Notes: generated by a model not told the origin, from the sequence alone. A DNA stretch of 64,000 nt from RGIG1927 sp045546275 (GCA_045546275.1 JAZQCM010000006.1:124001-188000), one strand, 5' to 3'; shown: positions 33,682 to 42,835, counted from the first letter of the stretch. A program made the numbers and translations.

Positions 33682-35790
33682 ATGTTTAAGACATTTGAAA
33701 CAACATTCGCAGGTCGTCCTCTTGTTATTGAAACAGGTAAGATGGCACAGCTCGCTAGTGGTGCATGTCTTGTTCGCTACGGCGACACAGCAGTTCATGC
33801 AGCTTGTACAATTTCTGCAAAGCCCCGTGAAGGCGTTGATTTCTTCCCCTTGGCAGTTGATTATGAAGAAAAGCTCTATGCTGCAGGTAAAATCCCCGGC
33901 AGTTATTTGAAGAGAGAGGGTCGTCCTTCCGAAAAGGCAATCCTTGCATCCCGTTGTATTGACCGTCCCATGAGACCCTTGTTCCCCAAGGACCTTCGTA
34001 ACGACGTGTCTATTGTTACAACAGTAATGTGCGTTGATCCCGACTGCTCTCCCGAAGTTGCAGCTATGATTGGTGCAAGTATTTCTGCTTGCATTTCTCC
34101 CGCTCCCTTCAATGGTCCTATCGCAGGTGTTGCTGTAGGTCTTGTTGACGGCGAAATCATCATTAACCCCACACTTAGTCAGAGAGAAGTTTCCGAAATG
34201 TATCTTACTATCGCAGGTACTAAGGACAAGGTTAACATGATTGAAGCAGGCGGTAGCGAAATTCCCGAAGACTTGATGTTTGAAGCAATCATGAAGGCTC
34301 ATGAAGAAATCATCAAGATTTGTGAATTTATTGAAACAATCCAGAGCGCTATCGGTAAGGAAAAGATTGAATATACTCCTATCGAAGTTCCCGAAGATTT
34401 GTACGAAGACATTAAGGCTTTTGCTATTGATAAGGTTAAGTATGCTCTTGACACAGACGACAAGAACATCCGTGAAGAACGCCTTAAGCCCGTATACGAC
34501 GAAGTTTACGAAGCCATGGCTGAAAAGTATCCCGAAGTTGAAACAGCACTTATGGACGAAGCTATTTACAAGCTCCAGAAGTACATTGTAAGAAGATGGA
34601 TACTTGACGAAGGCAGACGTGTTGACGGACGTAAGCTTGACGAAATCCGTCCTCTTTCCGCTGAAGTTGGTCTTCTTCCTCGTGTTCACGGTACAGGTCT
34701 TTTCACACGTGGTCAGACACAGGTATTAACAACTGTAACGTTAGGTACTCTTTCCGAAGCACAGCTTCTTGACGGTATCGATGAAGAAGTTGAAAAGAGA
34801 TATATGCACCACTACAACTTCCCCAGCTACTCTGTTGGCGAAACAAGAGCAAGCCGTGGTCCCGGTAGACGTGAAATCGGTCACGGTGCATTGGCTGAAA
34901 AGGCACTTGTTCCCGTAATTCCTTCAAAGGAAGAATTCCCCTATTCACTCCGTCTTGTTAGTGAAGTTCTTTCTTCCAACGGTTCAACAAGCCAGGGTAG
35001 TATTTGTGGCAGTACACTTGCACTTATGGACGCAGGTGTTCCCATTAAGGCTCCTGTTGCAGGTATTTCCTGTGGCTTGGTTACAGAAGGCGACAGATTC
35101 ATCACCATGGTTGACATCCAGGGTCTTGAAGACTTCTTCGGCGACATGGACTTTAAGGTAGCAGGTACAAAGAAGGGTATCACAGCTATCCAGGTTGATA
35201 TTAAGATTGACGGCTTAAAGCCCGAAATCATTAAGGAAGCTCTTATGAAAACAAGAGACGCTCGTTACAAGATTTTGGACGAATGTATGCTTCCTTGCAT
35301 TGCTGAACCCAGAGCAGAACTCAGTAAGTATGCTCCCAAGATTTTCACAATGCAGGTTGACCCCGAAAAGATTGGCGATATTATTGGTAAGCAGGGTAAG
35401 ACAATCCAGAAGATTACTGCAATGACAAACGTTAAGATTGACATTGAAGACGATGGTACAGTTCTTATTGCTACAACAGACACAGAAGCTGCTGAAAAGG
35501 CTATGAAGCTTATCAACGGCGTTTGCGGTAACATTGAAATCGGTGAAGTATTCTTAGGCACAGTTACAAAGCTTATGGACTTTGGCTGCTTTGTTGAATT
35601 CCTTCCCGGTAAGGAAGGCCTTGTTCACATTTCAAAGCTCGACCATAAGAGAGTTGAAAAGGTAAGTGACGTGGTTAGTGTTGGTGACGAAATCATGGTT
35701 AAGCTTATTGAATTTGACCGTATGGGCAGAATTAACCTTTCCAGAAAAGATGCACTTCCCAAGCCCGTAGAAGAACTTAAGGCTGAATAA
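33682..35790 (+). CDS. pnp: Polyribonucleotide nucleotidyltransferase (PNPase)
   Basis: 702 residues: two RNase PH domains (about 1-220 and 300-540, the second with the GSTSQGSICGSTLALMDAGV active region and DFFGDMDFKVAGT), a KH domain with IIGKQGKTIQKI near residue 570, and an S1 domain (GTVTKLMDFGCFVEF) at the C-terminus. It degrades mRNA 3' to 5' with phosphate. GAAAGGAAAG precedes the ATG. Strong codon bias. Confidence 0.98.
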   Translation: MFKTFETTFAGRPLVIETGKMAQLASGACLVRYGDTAVHAACTISAKPREGVDFFPLAVDYEEKLYAAGKIPGSYLKREGRPSEKAILASRCIDRPMRPLFPKDLRNDVSIVTTVMCVDPDCSPEVAAMIGASISACISPAPFNGPIAGVAVGLVDGEIIINPTLSQREVSEMYLTIAGTKDKVNMIEAGGSEIPEDLMFEAIMKAHEEIIKICEFIETIQSAIGKEKIEYTPIEVPEDLYEDIKAFAIDKVKYALDTDDKNIREERLKPVYDEVYEAMAEKYPEVETALMDEAIYKLQKYIVRRWILDEGRRVDGRKLDEIRPLSAEVGLLPRVHGTGLFTRGQTQVLTTVTLGTLSEAQLLDGIDEEVEKRYMHHYNFPSYSVGETRASRGPGRREIGHGALAEKALVPVIPSKEEFPYSLRLVSEVLSSNGSTSQGSICGSTLALMDAGVPIKAPVAGISCGLVTEGDRFITMVDIQGLEDFFGDMDFKVAGTKKGITAIQVDIKIDGLKPEIIKEALMKTRDARYKILDECMLPCIAEPRAELSKYAPKIFTMQVDPEKIGDIIGKQGKTIQKITAMTNVKIDIEDDGTVLIATTDTEAAEKAMKLINGVCGNIEIGEVFLGTVTKLMDFGCFVEFLPGKEGLVHISKLDHKRVEKVSDVVSVGDEIMVKLIEFDRMGRINLSRKDALPKPVEELKAE

Positions 35791-35801
35791 TTTAAAACAT
35801 A

Positions 35802-35829
35802 GGGGCGGATGAAATCCGCCCTTAATTTT
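35802..35829 (+). terminator. pnp terminator
   Basis: Eight-bp stem (35803-35810, 35814-35821) with GAA loop, followed by TTAATTTTT. Confidence 0.8.
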
Positions 35830-35840
35830 TAGGTGATTTA

Positions 35841-37067
35841 ATGAATAAAATTACAACTTTAAAAAACGGATTAAAAATAATAACCGAGCCAATGCAGGGT
35901 GCACAAAGCGTTTTTGTGGGTGTGTGGGTAAAGGCAGGCAGTGCCAACGAAAAGGACGATGAATGGGGCATAAGCCATTTTATTGAGCACATGGTTTTCA
36001 AAGGCACTCTAAACCGTACGGCACAACAGATAAGCGAAGAAACCGACTACGTTGGCGGTCAGGCAAATGCTTTCACAAGTCGTGATTGCACCTGCTTTTA
36101 TTCCAGAACTCTTCCCAACCATCTTGAATTGAGCTTTGACATTTTGTCGGACATTTATCACAATCCCAAAATGGCAAAAAGCGACGTGGACATGGAAAGA
36201 GGCGTAATAAAGGAAGAAATCAGCATGTACGAGGACTGCCCCGAGGACTTAGTCCAGGACAGGCTTCTTGCCGAGATTTACCAGAACAGTGCTATAGGCA
36301 GAGAAATTGCAGGCAGCTTTGAATCGGTGGATAGTCTCGACCGTGAAAAAATGCTTGACTATATGCATCGCTATTACACCCCCGACAACACCATAATAAC
36401 CGTATGCGGTAAATTTGACGAAAAAGAGGCAATTGCACTTTCTGAAAAGTATTTTTCAAAGGGTGATGCTTGTTTTTCCGGGGATGGAGTAATAACTCCC
36501 GAATTTACACAGGTGGATAAGCTCTGGAAAAAGGACATTGAACAGGCGCATTTGTGCCTTGCCTTTGAGTCGCTTCCTTTAGGTGACGAAAAAAAGAGCT
36601 ATGTGTTAAGCGTTTTAAGTAACATTTTCGGTGGCAGTATGTCAAGCAGGCTTTTTGCATCAATCCGTGAGGAGCGAGGCTTGTGCTACTCCATTTATTC
36701 CTATTCCTCTCAGGCGGAAACCTCGGGCCTTTTCGGTATTTACACAGGTCTTAACCCTTCTTGTGTTGAAGATGCAGAAAAGCTTATACATACCGAAATC
36801 GAAAAAATCGTAAAGGATGGGGTAACCGACTACGAATTAACAAAGGGCAAGGAGCAGTTGAAGGCGGCAATTCTTATGGACATGGAAAACCCTTCCAGCC
36901 GAATGACAGCTCTTGGCAAGGACATGCTTTTGTTTGGCGAGGTTAAGGAAATTGACGAAATTGTGAAAACTATTGACTCTGTTACAAAAAGCGACGTACA
37001 AGAAATGGCAAGCTTTGTTTTTAACGGAAAAAAGGCAAGAGGAATACTCTTGCCCATGAATAAATAA
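35841..37067 (+). CDS. M16 family zinc peptidase (YmxG/MlpA-like)
   Basis: 408 residues with the inverted zinc motif HxxEH (His46, Glu49, His50 in HFIEHMVFKG) and the downstream glutamate region RGVIKEEISMYED. The C-terminal half is the non-catalytic clamshell domain. An M16 peptidase follows pnp in Bacillus as well, so position supports orthology with MlpA/YmxG. GGTGA precedes the ATG. The stop codon lies in the shared terminator with the convergent GH127 gene. Confidence 0.92.
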   Translation: MNKITTLKNGLKIITEPMQGAQSVFVGVWVKAGSANEKDDEWGISHFIEHMVFKGTLNRTAQQISEETDYVGGQANAFTSRDCTCFYSRTLPNHLELSFDILSDIYHNPKMAKSDVDMERGVIKEEISMYEDCPEDLVQDRLLAEIYQNSAIGREIAGSFESVDSLDREKMLDYMHRYYTPDNTIITVCGKFDEKEAIALSEKYFSKGDACFSGDGVITPEFTQVDKLWKKDIEQAHLCLAFESLPLGDEKKSYVLSVLSNIFGGSMSSRLFASIREERGLCYSIYSYSSQAETSGLFGIYTGLNPSCVEDAEKLIHTEIEKIVKDGVTDYELTKGKEQLKAAILMDMENPSSRMTALGKDMLLFGEVKEIDEIVKTIDSVTKSDVQEMASFVFNGKKARGILLPMNK

Positions 37068-37093
37068 AAGGTGCGGATTTCCGCACCTTTTAT
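37064..37093. terminator. Bidirectional terminator between M16 and GH127 genes
   Basis: Perfect 14-bp arms (37064-37077, 37080-37093) with a 2-nt loop. The M16 stop is inside the left arm and the GH127 stop follows the right arm directly. Confidence 0.88.
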
Positions 37094-38875
37094 TTATTCT
37101 TCAATTATAAAATATGTGTGATAAGGCTTACCATGCATTTTGTACATGGGAACAAACTTCAAGCCGTAGCCTGTTAAACTAACCTCGTTATCAACCTTTT
37201 CAAGCTTATCGCCGATTGTGAGGAAGTTTGTGTAGCTGTTTTCACATACCATTACAAAAGGACCATACATAACGGACGCAATTGTTTTGCCATTTAACTT
37301 ATCGGGAGTTTTTTCAAAACGGATAGTATATTCAAAATTTAATTCAATCACATCTGTTTTTCCTGCCTTGTGAGAAAGGCGTGCATATCTGCCCTCTGCA
37401 GGAAGGTTCTTAAAGGGGTTTTCGCACCATGTGGGAATACGGAAAAGTATTTCCATGTCACAATTGCCTGTAACGGTAATTGTGCCTGTGCCAAAGGGGA
37501 AATCAGACTTAATGTCAACTGTTACATCGCCCTCGTATTTTGCAGGGATGTACTGGTTGCAGATAAGTGTGTTGTCATCCTTAACAAAGAAGGAGGCATC
37601 CTGGTATTTCACATGGTTTTCCATGCCTGTACCATGACAGCAGGTGAAGGAGTTATAGTCGTCGGTATATTCCTTGCTTGCTCCGGGACCAATAGGAAGC
37701 ATGTATGTAACACCGTTATGAACATTTTCTGTTACAAAAGGAGTTTGTGACGCTAAAATCTGGTTAATCATTGCTCTTTCGTAATAGTCCATGTACTTAA
37801 CCTCATCGGGATTAAGAGCGTAGAGGGTACGTGCAGTTTTTAAAAGGTTATATGCAGCGCAGGTTTCGCAGTTTGTAGCCTCTTTAATGTTCAAAGCGAG
37901 CTCGTCAGGATTTCTGAAGGATTCGCCCTGACCTACACCACCGATTGAATACATGTGATGCTTTGTCACAATGTCAAAAAAGTTTTTGCTTATACTATAG
38001 TAGTATTCGTCCTCGGTTGCAATATATTCCTCCAAAGCGCCTAAAATCTGGGGGATGTGCTGATTTGCATGAAGATTCTGAATTGTATCTTCGCCCTTGG
38101 AAAGACCGGGGAAAATATTTTCGTTGTCAAACATTTTTGCACAGGTAAGATACTTTTCATCACCTGTAATGTTGTATATTGTGGTGAGAGATTCGTTCAT
38201 GCCGCCAAATTCGCCTGCAATGTACATGCTCCACATCTGTTTGCGATGCTCATCGGTAAGAGGGGAAAGACGCGAATAAATCCAGTCGCCAATGCCCTTG
38301 GCAGTATCCAACGCTTCTTCGTTACCGCCACGGCTGTAGCAGTCAAGAAGACCTGCCACAATTTTGTGAAGTGTGTAATAGGGTGCCCAGATTTTGTTGT
38401 ACTTTGTGAACTTTTCAAGAAGTGCAAACTGGTCTGGAGAATATGCCGACAAAAAGCCTTCGCCCCATTCAGTAGGGTTTGTACTCCACAATTCCTCCTC
38501 GGGGTGCTCGCTGTCGCCCTTGCACGAAAAATCGCAAGCCTTACCTCTACACATAAGCTGCATTGTGCGCAATGCATGGACCATGTAGTCCATTTTTTCT
38601 TTATAAAGCTTTTCGCCCGTTGCACTGTAGGCAAGAGCTAAAGCTGACAGGAAATGCCCTGTAGAATGACCGCGAAGAAGCCCCTTTGGGTCTTCCCAAC
38701 CGCCCAAAGGCAAAGCAGAGGTTTCCACATTGTAGGTTTTATAAAAGTTATAAAGCATACGGTCGGGGTCAAGAAGCTTTAAATATTCTAAAGTTCTTGC
38801 CCTGTTTTCCGAAAAAGCGCTTTTATGTAAACTGAACTTGTTTAATGGAGAGTATCTTCCTTTGAAATGTATCAT
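37094..38875 (-). CDS. GH127-type beta-L-arabinofuranosidase (DUF1680)
   Basis: 593 residues with an (alpha/alpha)6 barrel and beta domains. The zinc-cysteine site of GH127 is visible: Glu337 and Cys339 (NCETC) and Cys412-Cys413 (FTCCHGTGMEN), matching Glu338, Cys340, Cys417 and Cys418 of Bifidobacterium HypBA1. There is no signal peptide, so it acts in the cytoplasm on imported arabino-oligosaccharides. The ATG at 38875 has AAAGGATG upstream; an ATG six codons earlier does not. It is monocistronic and not beside a transporter. GH146 and related families share the fold. Confidence 0.88.
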   Translation of the reverse strand: MIHFKGRYSPLNKFSLHKSAFSENRARTLEYLKLLDPDRMLYNFYKTYNVETSALPLGGWEDPKGLLRGHSTGHFLSALALAYSATGEKLYKEKMDYMVHALRTMQLMCRGKACDFSCKGDSEHPEEELWSTNPTEWGEGFLSAYSPDQFALLEKFTKYNKIWAPYYTLHKIVAGLLDCYSRGGNEEALDTAKGIGDWIYSRLSPLTDEHRKQMWSMYIAGEFGGMNESLTTIYNITGDEKYLTCAKMFDNENIFPGLSKGEDTIQNLHANQHIPQILGALEEYIATEDEYYYSISKNFFDIVTKHHMYSIGGVGQGESFRNPDELALNIKEATNCETCAAYNLLKTARTLYALNPDEVKYMDYYERAMINQILASQTPFVTENVHNGVTYMLPIGPGASKEYTDDYNSFTCCHGTGMENHVKYQDASFFVKDDNTLICNQYIPAKYEGDVTVDIKSDFPFGTGTITVTGNCDMEILFRIPTWCENPFKNLPAEGRYARLSHKAGKTDVIELNFEYTIRFEKTPDKLNGKTIASVMYGPFVMVCENSYTNFLTIGDKLEKVDNEVSLTGYGLKFVPMYKMHGKPYHTYFIIEE

Positions 38876-38909
38876 ATTATTACATCCTTTCATGGGAAAT
38901 CTATAAAAA

Positions 38910-38938
38910 ATATTAACACTACCAATTTACAAAGTCAA
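38910..38938 (-). promoter_or_regulatory. GH127 gene promoter
   Basis: On the minus strand TTGACT (38938-38933), 17-nt spacer, TAATAT (38915-38910) with a TG extension. Confidence 0.75.
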
Positions 38939-38947
38939 TAATAATAG

Positions 38948-38976
38948 TTGAAATTATAGAATTGATATTGTATAAT
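38948..38976 (+). promoter_or_regulatory. Aminopeptidase-rqcP promoter
   Basis: TTGAAA (38948-38953), 17-nt spacer, TATAAT (38971-38976). It starts 10 nt from the divergent GH127 promoter. Confidence 0.8.
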
Positions 38977-39008
38977 GAACGTAAGTGTTTTAGGAAAGGA
39001 TGATTAAA

Positions 39009-40409
39009 ATGAAACTTGAATTCAAAAACGGCTGGAACGTAATTGAAGAAGCTGAAAAGAAAAAGGTTTTTGACTTTGCTGAGGGCTATAAGGACTATCT
39101 TAACCATGGCAAAACAGAACGTGAATGTGTAACGGAAACAATCCGCCTTGCCGAAAAGGCTGGCTTTAAAAACCTTAATGATGTAACCGAATTAAAGAGC
39201 GGTGACAAGGTTTATGCAGTAAATAAGAACAAGGGCATTATGCTTTGCGTAATGGGCAACAAAAAGGTAAGCGACGGTGTGAACATTGTAGGTGCTCATA
39301 TTGACGCACCCCGATTGGACTTAAAGCAGAATCCTCTTTTTGAAGACAACGACATGGCGTTCTTTAAAACACACTACTACGGCGGTATCAAGAAGTATCA
39401 GTGGGCGGCAATTCCTCTTGCAATCCATGGCGTTATCGTTCTTGAAAACGGCGAAAAGAAGGAAATTTCCATCGGTGACTACGACGATGACTTCACATTT
39501 GTAATCACTGACCTTCTTCCTCACCTTGGCAGAAATCAGATGAGCAAAAATGCAAACGAGGTTATAACAGGCGAACAGCTCACAATTTTGCTTGGCTCTA
39601 TTCCTTACGATGGTGAAGACGATGAAGAAACAGGTCTTAAGAAGGGCGAAGTAAAGAGCCAGATTCTTAAGCTTATCAACGAAAAGTACGGAATAAAGGA
39701 AGAAGACTTCCTTTCTGCTGAATTGGAAGTTGTTCCTGCTTTTGAAGCAAAGGATTTAGGCTTTGACAGAAGCATGGTTGCAGCATATGGCCACGACGAC
39801 CGTGTTTGCTCCTATGCGTCTCTCATGGCAACTCTTGAAATGGAAACACCCGAAAGATGTGCAATCTGCATTCTTACTGACAAGGAAGAAGTAGGCAGCA
39901 TGGGTAACACAGGTGCAAAGAGCTATTTTATGCAGCTTGTTTTAAGTGAGCTTATGGAAAAGAGTGGCGAAACACCCTCCGACATTAATCGTCTTCGTAT
40001 GCTTGACAAGAGCTACTGTCTTTCTGCCGACGTTTCTGCGGCACTTGACCCCAAGTTCAGCGACGTTTGCGACCCCATGAACTGTGGCAGAATGAACAAG
40101 GGTATTGCAGTAAGCAAGTACACCGGCAGTGGCGGTAAGAGCGGTAGCAACGATGCCTCTGCAGAGCTTATGGGCCTTGTAAGAAAAATCTTTAACGACA
40201 ATAACGTTCTTTGGCACACAGCAGAGCTTGGCAAGGTTGATGCAGGCGGTGGCGGTACAATTGCTCAGTTTGTTGCAAACTTAGGCGTGAATACTATCGA
40301 CTGCGGCGTTCCTATGCTCAGCATGCATGCTCCCTACGAAGTAGTTGGCAAGATGGACTTGTACATGTCCTATAAGGCGTTTGCGGCATTTCTTAAGGAC
40401 TGCAAGTAA
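39009..40409 (+). CDS. M18 family aminopeptidase
   Basis: 466 residues with M18 metal-binding segments: NIVGAHIDAPRLDLKQ (first His and Asp), LTDKEEVGSMGNTGA (catalytic and ligand glutamates) and the C-terminal CGVPMLSMHAPYEV histidine. It removes N-terminal residues, often acidic, from peptides and may act on peptides brought in by Opp. The ATG at 39009 has AAAGGA with better spacing than the ATG at 39000. Confidence 0.93.
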   Translation: MKLEFKNGWNVIEEAEKKKVFDFAEGYKDYLNHGKTERECVTETIRLAEKAGFKNLNDVTELKSGDKVYAVNKNKGIMLCVMGNKKVSDGVNIVGAHIDAPRLDLKQNPLFEDNDMAFFKTHYYGGIKKYQWAAIPLAIHGVIVLENGEKKEISIGDYDDDFTFVITDLLPHLGRNQMSKNANEVITGEQLTILLGSIPYDGEDDEETGLKKGEVKSQILKLINEKYGIKEEDFLSAELEVVPAFEAKDLGFDRSMVAAYGHDDRVCSYASLMATLEMETPERCAICILTDKEEVGSMGNTGAKSYFMQLVLSELMEKSGETPSDINRLRMLDKSYCLSADVSAALDPKFSDVCDPMNCGRMNKGIAVSKYTGSGGKSGSNDASAELMGLVRKIFNDNNVLWHTAELGKVDAGGGGTIAQFVANLGVNTIDCGVPMLSMHAPYEVVGKMDLYMSYKAFAAFLKDCK

Positions 40410-40421
40410 TTTGGTGTAAAA

Positions 40422-40667
40422 ATGAGAATTGATAAATATTTGAAGGTGTCCAGGCTTATCAAAAGGCGTACAGTTGCCCAGGAAGCCTGTACACAAGGCA
40501 GAATTTCGGTTAACGGCAAGGTTGCAAAGGCATCAAGCGAAGTGAAAATCGGCGACGAAGTGCAGATTACCTTTGGGGAAAGAATAATAAAAGTAAAGGT
40601 GGAAAGCATTGCCGAGCATGCTCTTAAAAACGATGCGGCGCTTATGTATACAGTTATCGAAGGCTGA
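40422..40667 (+). CDS. rqcP: S4-domain RNA-binding protein RqcP
   Basis: 81 residues, almost entirely one S4 fold (MRIDKYLKVSRLIKRRTVAQEAC and GRISVNGKVAKASSEVKIGD). This matches RqcP (YabO), which assists alanine tailing of stalled nascent chains on 50S subunits together with RqcH. It follows the aminopeptidase by 12 nt; no clear ribosome-binding site is visible beyond GGTG, so coupling is possible. Confidence 0.88.
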   Translation: MRIDKYLKVSRLIKRRTVAQEACTQGRISVNGKVAKASSEVKIGDEVQITFGERIIKVKVESIAEHALKNDAALMYTVIEG

Positions 40668-40670
40668 ATT

Positions 40671-40699
40671 AAAAAGTCTCTGTAAAACAGAGACTTTTT
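40671..40699 (+). terminator. rqcP terminator
   Basis: Thirteen-bp arms (40671-40683, 40687-40699), ending in Ts. Confidence 0.92.
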
Positions 40700-40722
40700 T
40701 AGTTAAAATGACAAATTGCCTA

Positions 40723-40751
40723 TTTACAAAATATAACTTTTAGTTTATAAT
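40723..40751 (+). promoter_or_regulatory. Discoidin-protein promoter and leader
   Basis: TTTACA (40723-40728), 17-nt spacer, TATAAT (40746-40751). The roughly 90-nt leader contains a small AGGC-GAAA-GCCT tetraloop hairpin near 40812 and GAAAGGATGGA before the start; no known riboswitch was recognised. Confidence 0.7.
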
Positions 40752-40847
40752 AATTATGTATCGTTATATATTAGCGGTATTGTCGTTAATCGACTCTCGA
40801 TGAATATTTTAGGCGAAAGCCTTGGAAAATGAAAGGATGGACTCTTT

Positions 40848-42767
40848 ATGAAAAAGGTTTTAAGTCTCCTTGTTGTGCTTTGCATGATGCTTACAGCAGT
40901 TCCCTTTGTACAGGCAGCTGACTATTCTCTTGCAATCAACAACAACGCAGCAGTAATGGTAGGCAACACAAACGCCATTGCATGGAACACTATTGTAAAC
41001 ATTCCCGTTGCTCCCGTTGAAGAAAACGGTGTGGTTTATGCACCCGTAAGATTTTTAGCAAATGCATTCAACGGCGAATACAGCTACGAAAATGGTCTTG
41101 TTACAATCAACATGGGCAACGAAAGAATTGCTCAGTGCCTTGTAGGTAAGAATATTGCGGCAGTTAACGGCAGAATTTACAATGCTGTAGCTGCTCCTAA
41201 GGATATTAATGGTGAAGTTATGATGCCCGTTCAGTTCCTTGCTGAAACTGTTTTGGGTAAGCACCTTTACTATGATGCAGAAACAAAGACAGCTATCGTT
41301 ACACAGAGAAAGTGCCTTTCTTCCCGTGATAAGGATGCTATAACAACAATTGCAGGCGCAATCACAAGCGGTTCTCTTCCCGAAATCGTTATCCAGGCAC
41401 CCGTTGTTGAAATTGCAGTTCCCGGTGGTAACAGCTTTGCTGAAACAGGCAAGCTTACTATCGCTTCCGTATACGCTGACCAGGAACCCGAACCCGAAAA
41501 CGGCGGCAGTTGCATGATTGACGGCAACCTCAGCTCCAGATGGGCATCTCAGGGTGCAGGTAGTGCCACAGTTGACCTTGGTTCCGTTAAGCCTGTAACA
41601 AACGTTAAGGTTGCAGTTTGGAAGCCCAACGAAAGAAGCACAAACTACTCTATCGAAGTTTCCAAGGATGGCGGCAACTACACAAAGATTTTTGACGGTG
41701 GTTCTTCCGGCTCTACATATGATTCTTATGACGTAAACGATTCTATCCGTTACGTTCGTATTAACACAAACGGTACTTCCGTAGGTGACTGGGCAAGTAT
41801 TCTTGAACTTGAAGTATGGAATGGCACAGCTACTACATCTGTAACAACAGGTGGTACAGGTGCAACAGGTACTGTTGCAACAAGTGCATCCGGCACAAAG
41901 GTTACACTTACATCCTCCATGCTCACAGCAAGCCAGACACCCGAAGCTGAAAACCATGCAGGCAACCTTGTTGACGGCAACAAGATGACAGTATGGGCAT
42001 CTCAGGGTGATGCAAACGTAGTTATCGACCTTGGTAGCGCTAAGACAGTTTCTTGTGTTGGTGTTGCTATGAAGATGTACGAAGATGACAGAACAATTCC
42101 TTACGATATCGAAGTTTCTACAGATGGTATGTCTTACAGCCAGGTATGGACAGGTAGCAGTGACCCCATGACAGACACAACAAAGTATGTTACATTCTCC
42201 GCTCCTGCAAGATATGTTCGTATTACAGCACATGGTAATACAATTTCCGGTTGGAACTCCATCGGTGAAGTTGAAGTTTACTCCTCCGGTGCAGCAACAG
42301 GTGTTACAACAACTACAACTACTACAACAACTTCTACAGCTACAGGTACAGAAGCAAGTGCAGCAACAGGAACAAAGATTAATCTTACATCCTCCATGCT
42401 CACAGCAAGCCAGACACCCGAAGCTGAAAACCATGCAGGCAACCTTGTTGACGGCAACAAGATGACGGTATGGGCTTCTCAGAACGAAGCAAACGTAGTA
42501 ATTGACCTTGGCAGTGCAAAGACACTTTCCTGCGTTGGCGTTGCTATGAAGATGTACGACGATACAAGAACAATCCCCTACAAGATTGAAGTATCCACCG
42601 ACGGTGCATCCTACAGCGAAGTTTGGTCTGGTAACAGCGAACCTCAGACAGATACAACAAAGTATGTATCCACATCTGCAAGCGCAAGATATGTGAGAAT
42701 TACTGCTTACGGTAACACAGTTTCCGGTTGGAACTCCATTGGCGAAATTGAAGTTTACTCAAAGTAA
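40848..42767 (+). CDS. Secreted multidomain F5/8 type C (discoidin) repeat protein
   Basis: 639 residues. A signal peptide (about 1-23, cut after VQAA) is followed by a copper-amine-oxidase-N-like domain (about 24-155), often used as an extracellular stalk in Clostridia. Three discoidin/F5-8C carbohydrate-binding domains follow at about 200-325, 350-480 and 508-639, separated by Thr/Ser/Gly-rich linkers that include eight threonines in a row. Domains two and three are near-identical, with a 477-nt period. No LPXTG, SLH or catalytic domain is present, so it is probably a glycan-binding surface or released protein with the anchoring mode unknown. Confidence 0.88.
   Translation: MKKVLSLLVVLCMMLTAVPFVQAADYSLAINNNAAVMVGNTNAIAWNTIVNIPVAPVEENGVVYAPVRFLANAFNGEYSYENGLVTINMGNERIAQCLVGKNIAAVNGRIYNAVAAPKDINGEVMMPVQFLAETVLGKHLYYDAETKTAIVTQRKCLSSRDKDAITTIAGAITSGSLPEIVIQAPVVEIAVPGGNSFAETGKLTIASVYADQEPEPENGGSCMIDGNLSSRWASQGAGSATVDLGSVKPVTNVKVAVWKPNERSTNYSIEVSKDGGNYTKIFDGGSSGSTYDSYDVNDSIRYVRINTNGTSVGDWASILELEVWNGTATTSVTTGGTGATGTVATSASGTKVTLTSSMLTASQTPEAENHAGNLVDGNKMTVWASQGDANVVIDLGSAKTVSCVGVAMKMYEDDRTIPYDIEVSTDGMSYSQVWTGSSDPMTDTTKYVTFSAPARYVRITAHGNTISGWNSIGEVEVYSSGAATGVTTTTTTTTTSTATGTEASAATGTKINLTSSMLTASQTPEAENHAGNLVDGNKMTVWASQNEANVVIDLGSAKTLSCVGVAMKMYDDTRTIPYKIEVSTDGASYSEVWSGNSEPQTDTTKYVSTSASARYVRITAYGNTVSGWNSIGEIEVYSK
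41907..42466 (+). repeat. Intragenic direct repeat in the discoidin gene
   Basis: The segment 41907-41989 recurs exactly at 42384-42466 (83 nt, offset 477 nt or 159 codons). Similarity continues with scattered changes to the domain ends, so an entire discoidin domain plus linker was duplicated recently. Confidence 0.85.
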
Positions 42768-42771
42768 TAAC

Positions 42772-42797
42772 AAAAGGCGGTCATATGACCGCCTTTT
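42772..42797 (+). terminator. Discoidin gene terminator
   Basis: A perfect palindrome with 13-nt arms (42772-42784, 42785-42797), short T run after it. Confidence 0.85.
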
Positions 42798-42807
42798 AAT
42801 TTGCAAA

Positions 42808-42835
42808 AAAGATTGCTGATTAATCAGCAATCTTT
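42808..42835 (-). terminator. rsmI terminator centred on its stop codon
   Basis: Perfect 14-nt arms (42808-42821, 42822-42835). The rsmI stop TAA sits at the exact centre, and on the minus strand a T run follows. Confidence 0.88.

Noticed and set aside
33634..34689. 351-residue open frame antisense to pnp
   Set aside because: Shadow of strong codon bias in pnp. Composition is abnormal (Cys/Asn/Phe-rich), and no start signals are present.
38057..38641. Plus-strand frame within the GH127 gene
   Set aside because: Antisense to a gene with intact catalytic residues; no ribosome-binding site.
40758..40847. Riboswitch in the discoidin gene leader
   Set aside because: Only a small GNRA hairpin is visible. 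The conserved cores of cyclic-di-GMP, SAM, TPP and T-box leaders are not recognisable.
41055..42434. 459-residue cysteine-rich open frame on the minus strand
   Set aside because: It is antisense to the discoidin gene. The cysteines arise from reading Thr/Ala/Gly codons (ACA, GCA) in reverse, and there is no ribosome-binding site or promoter.
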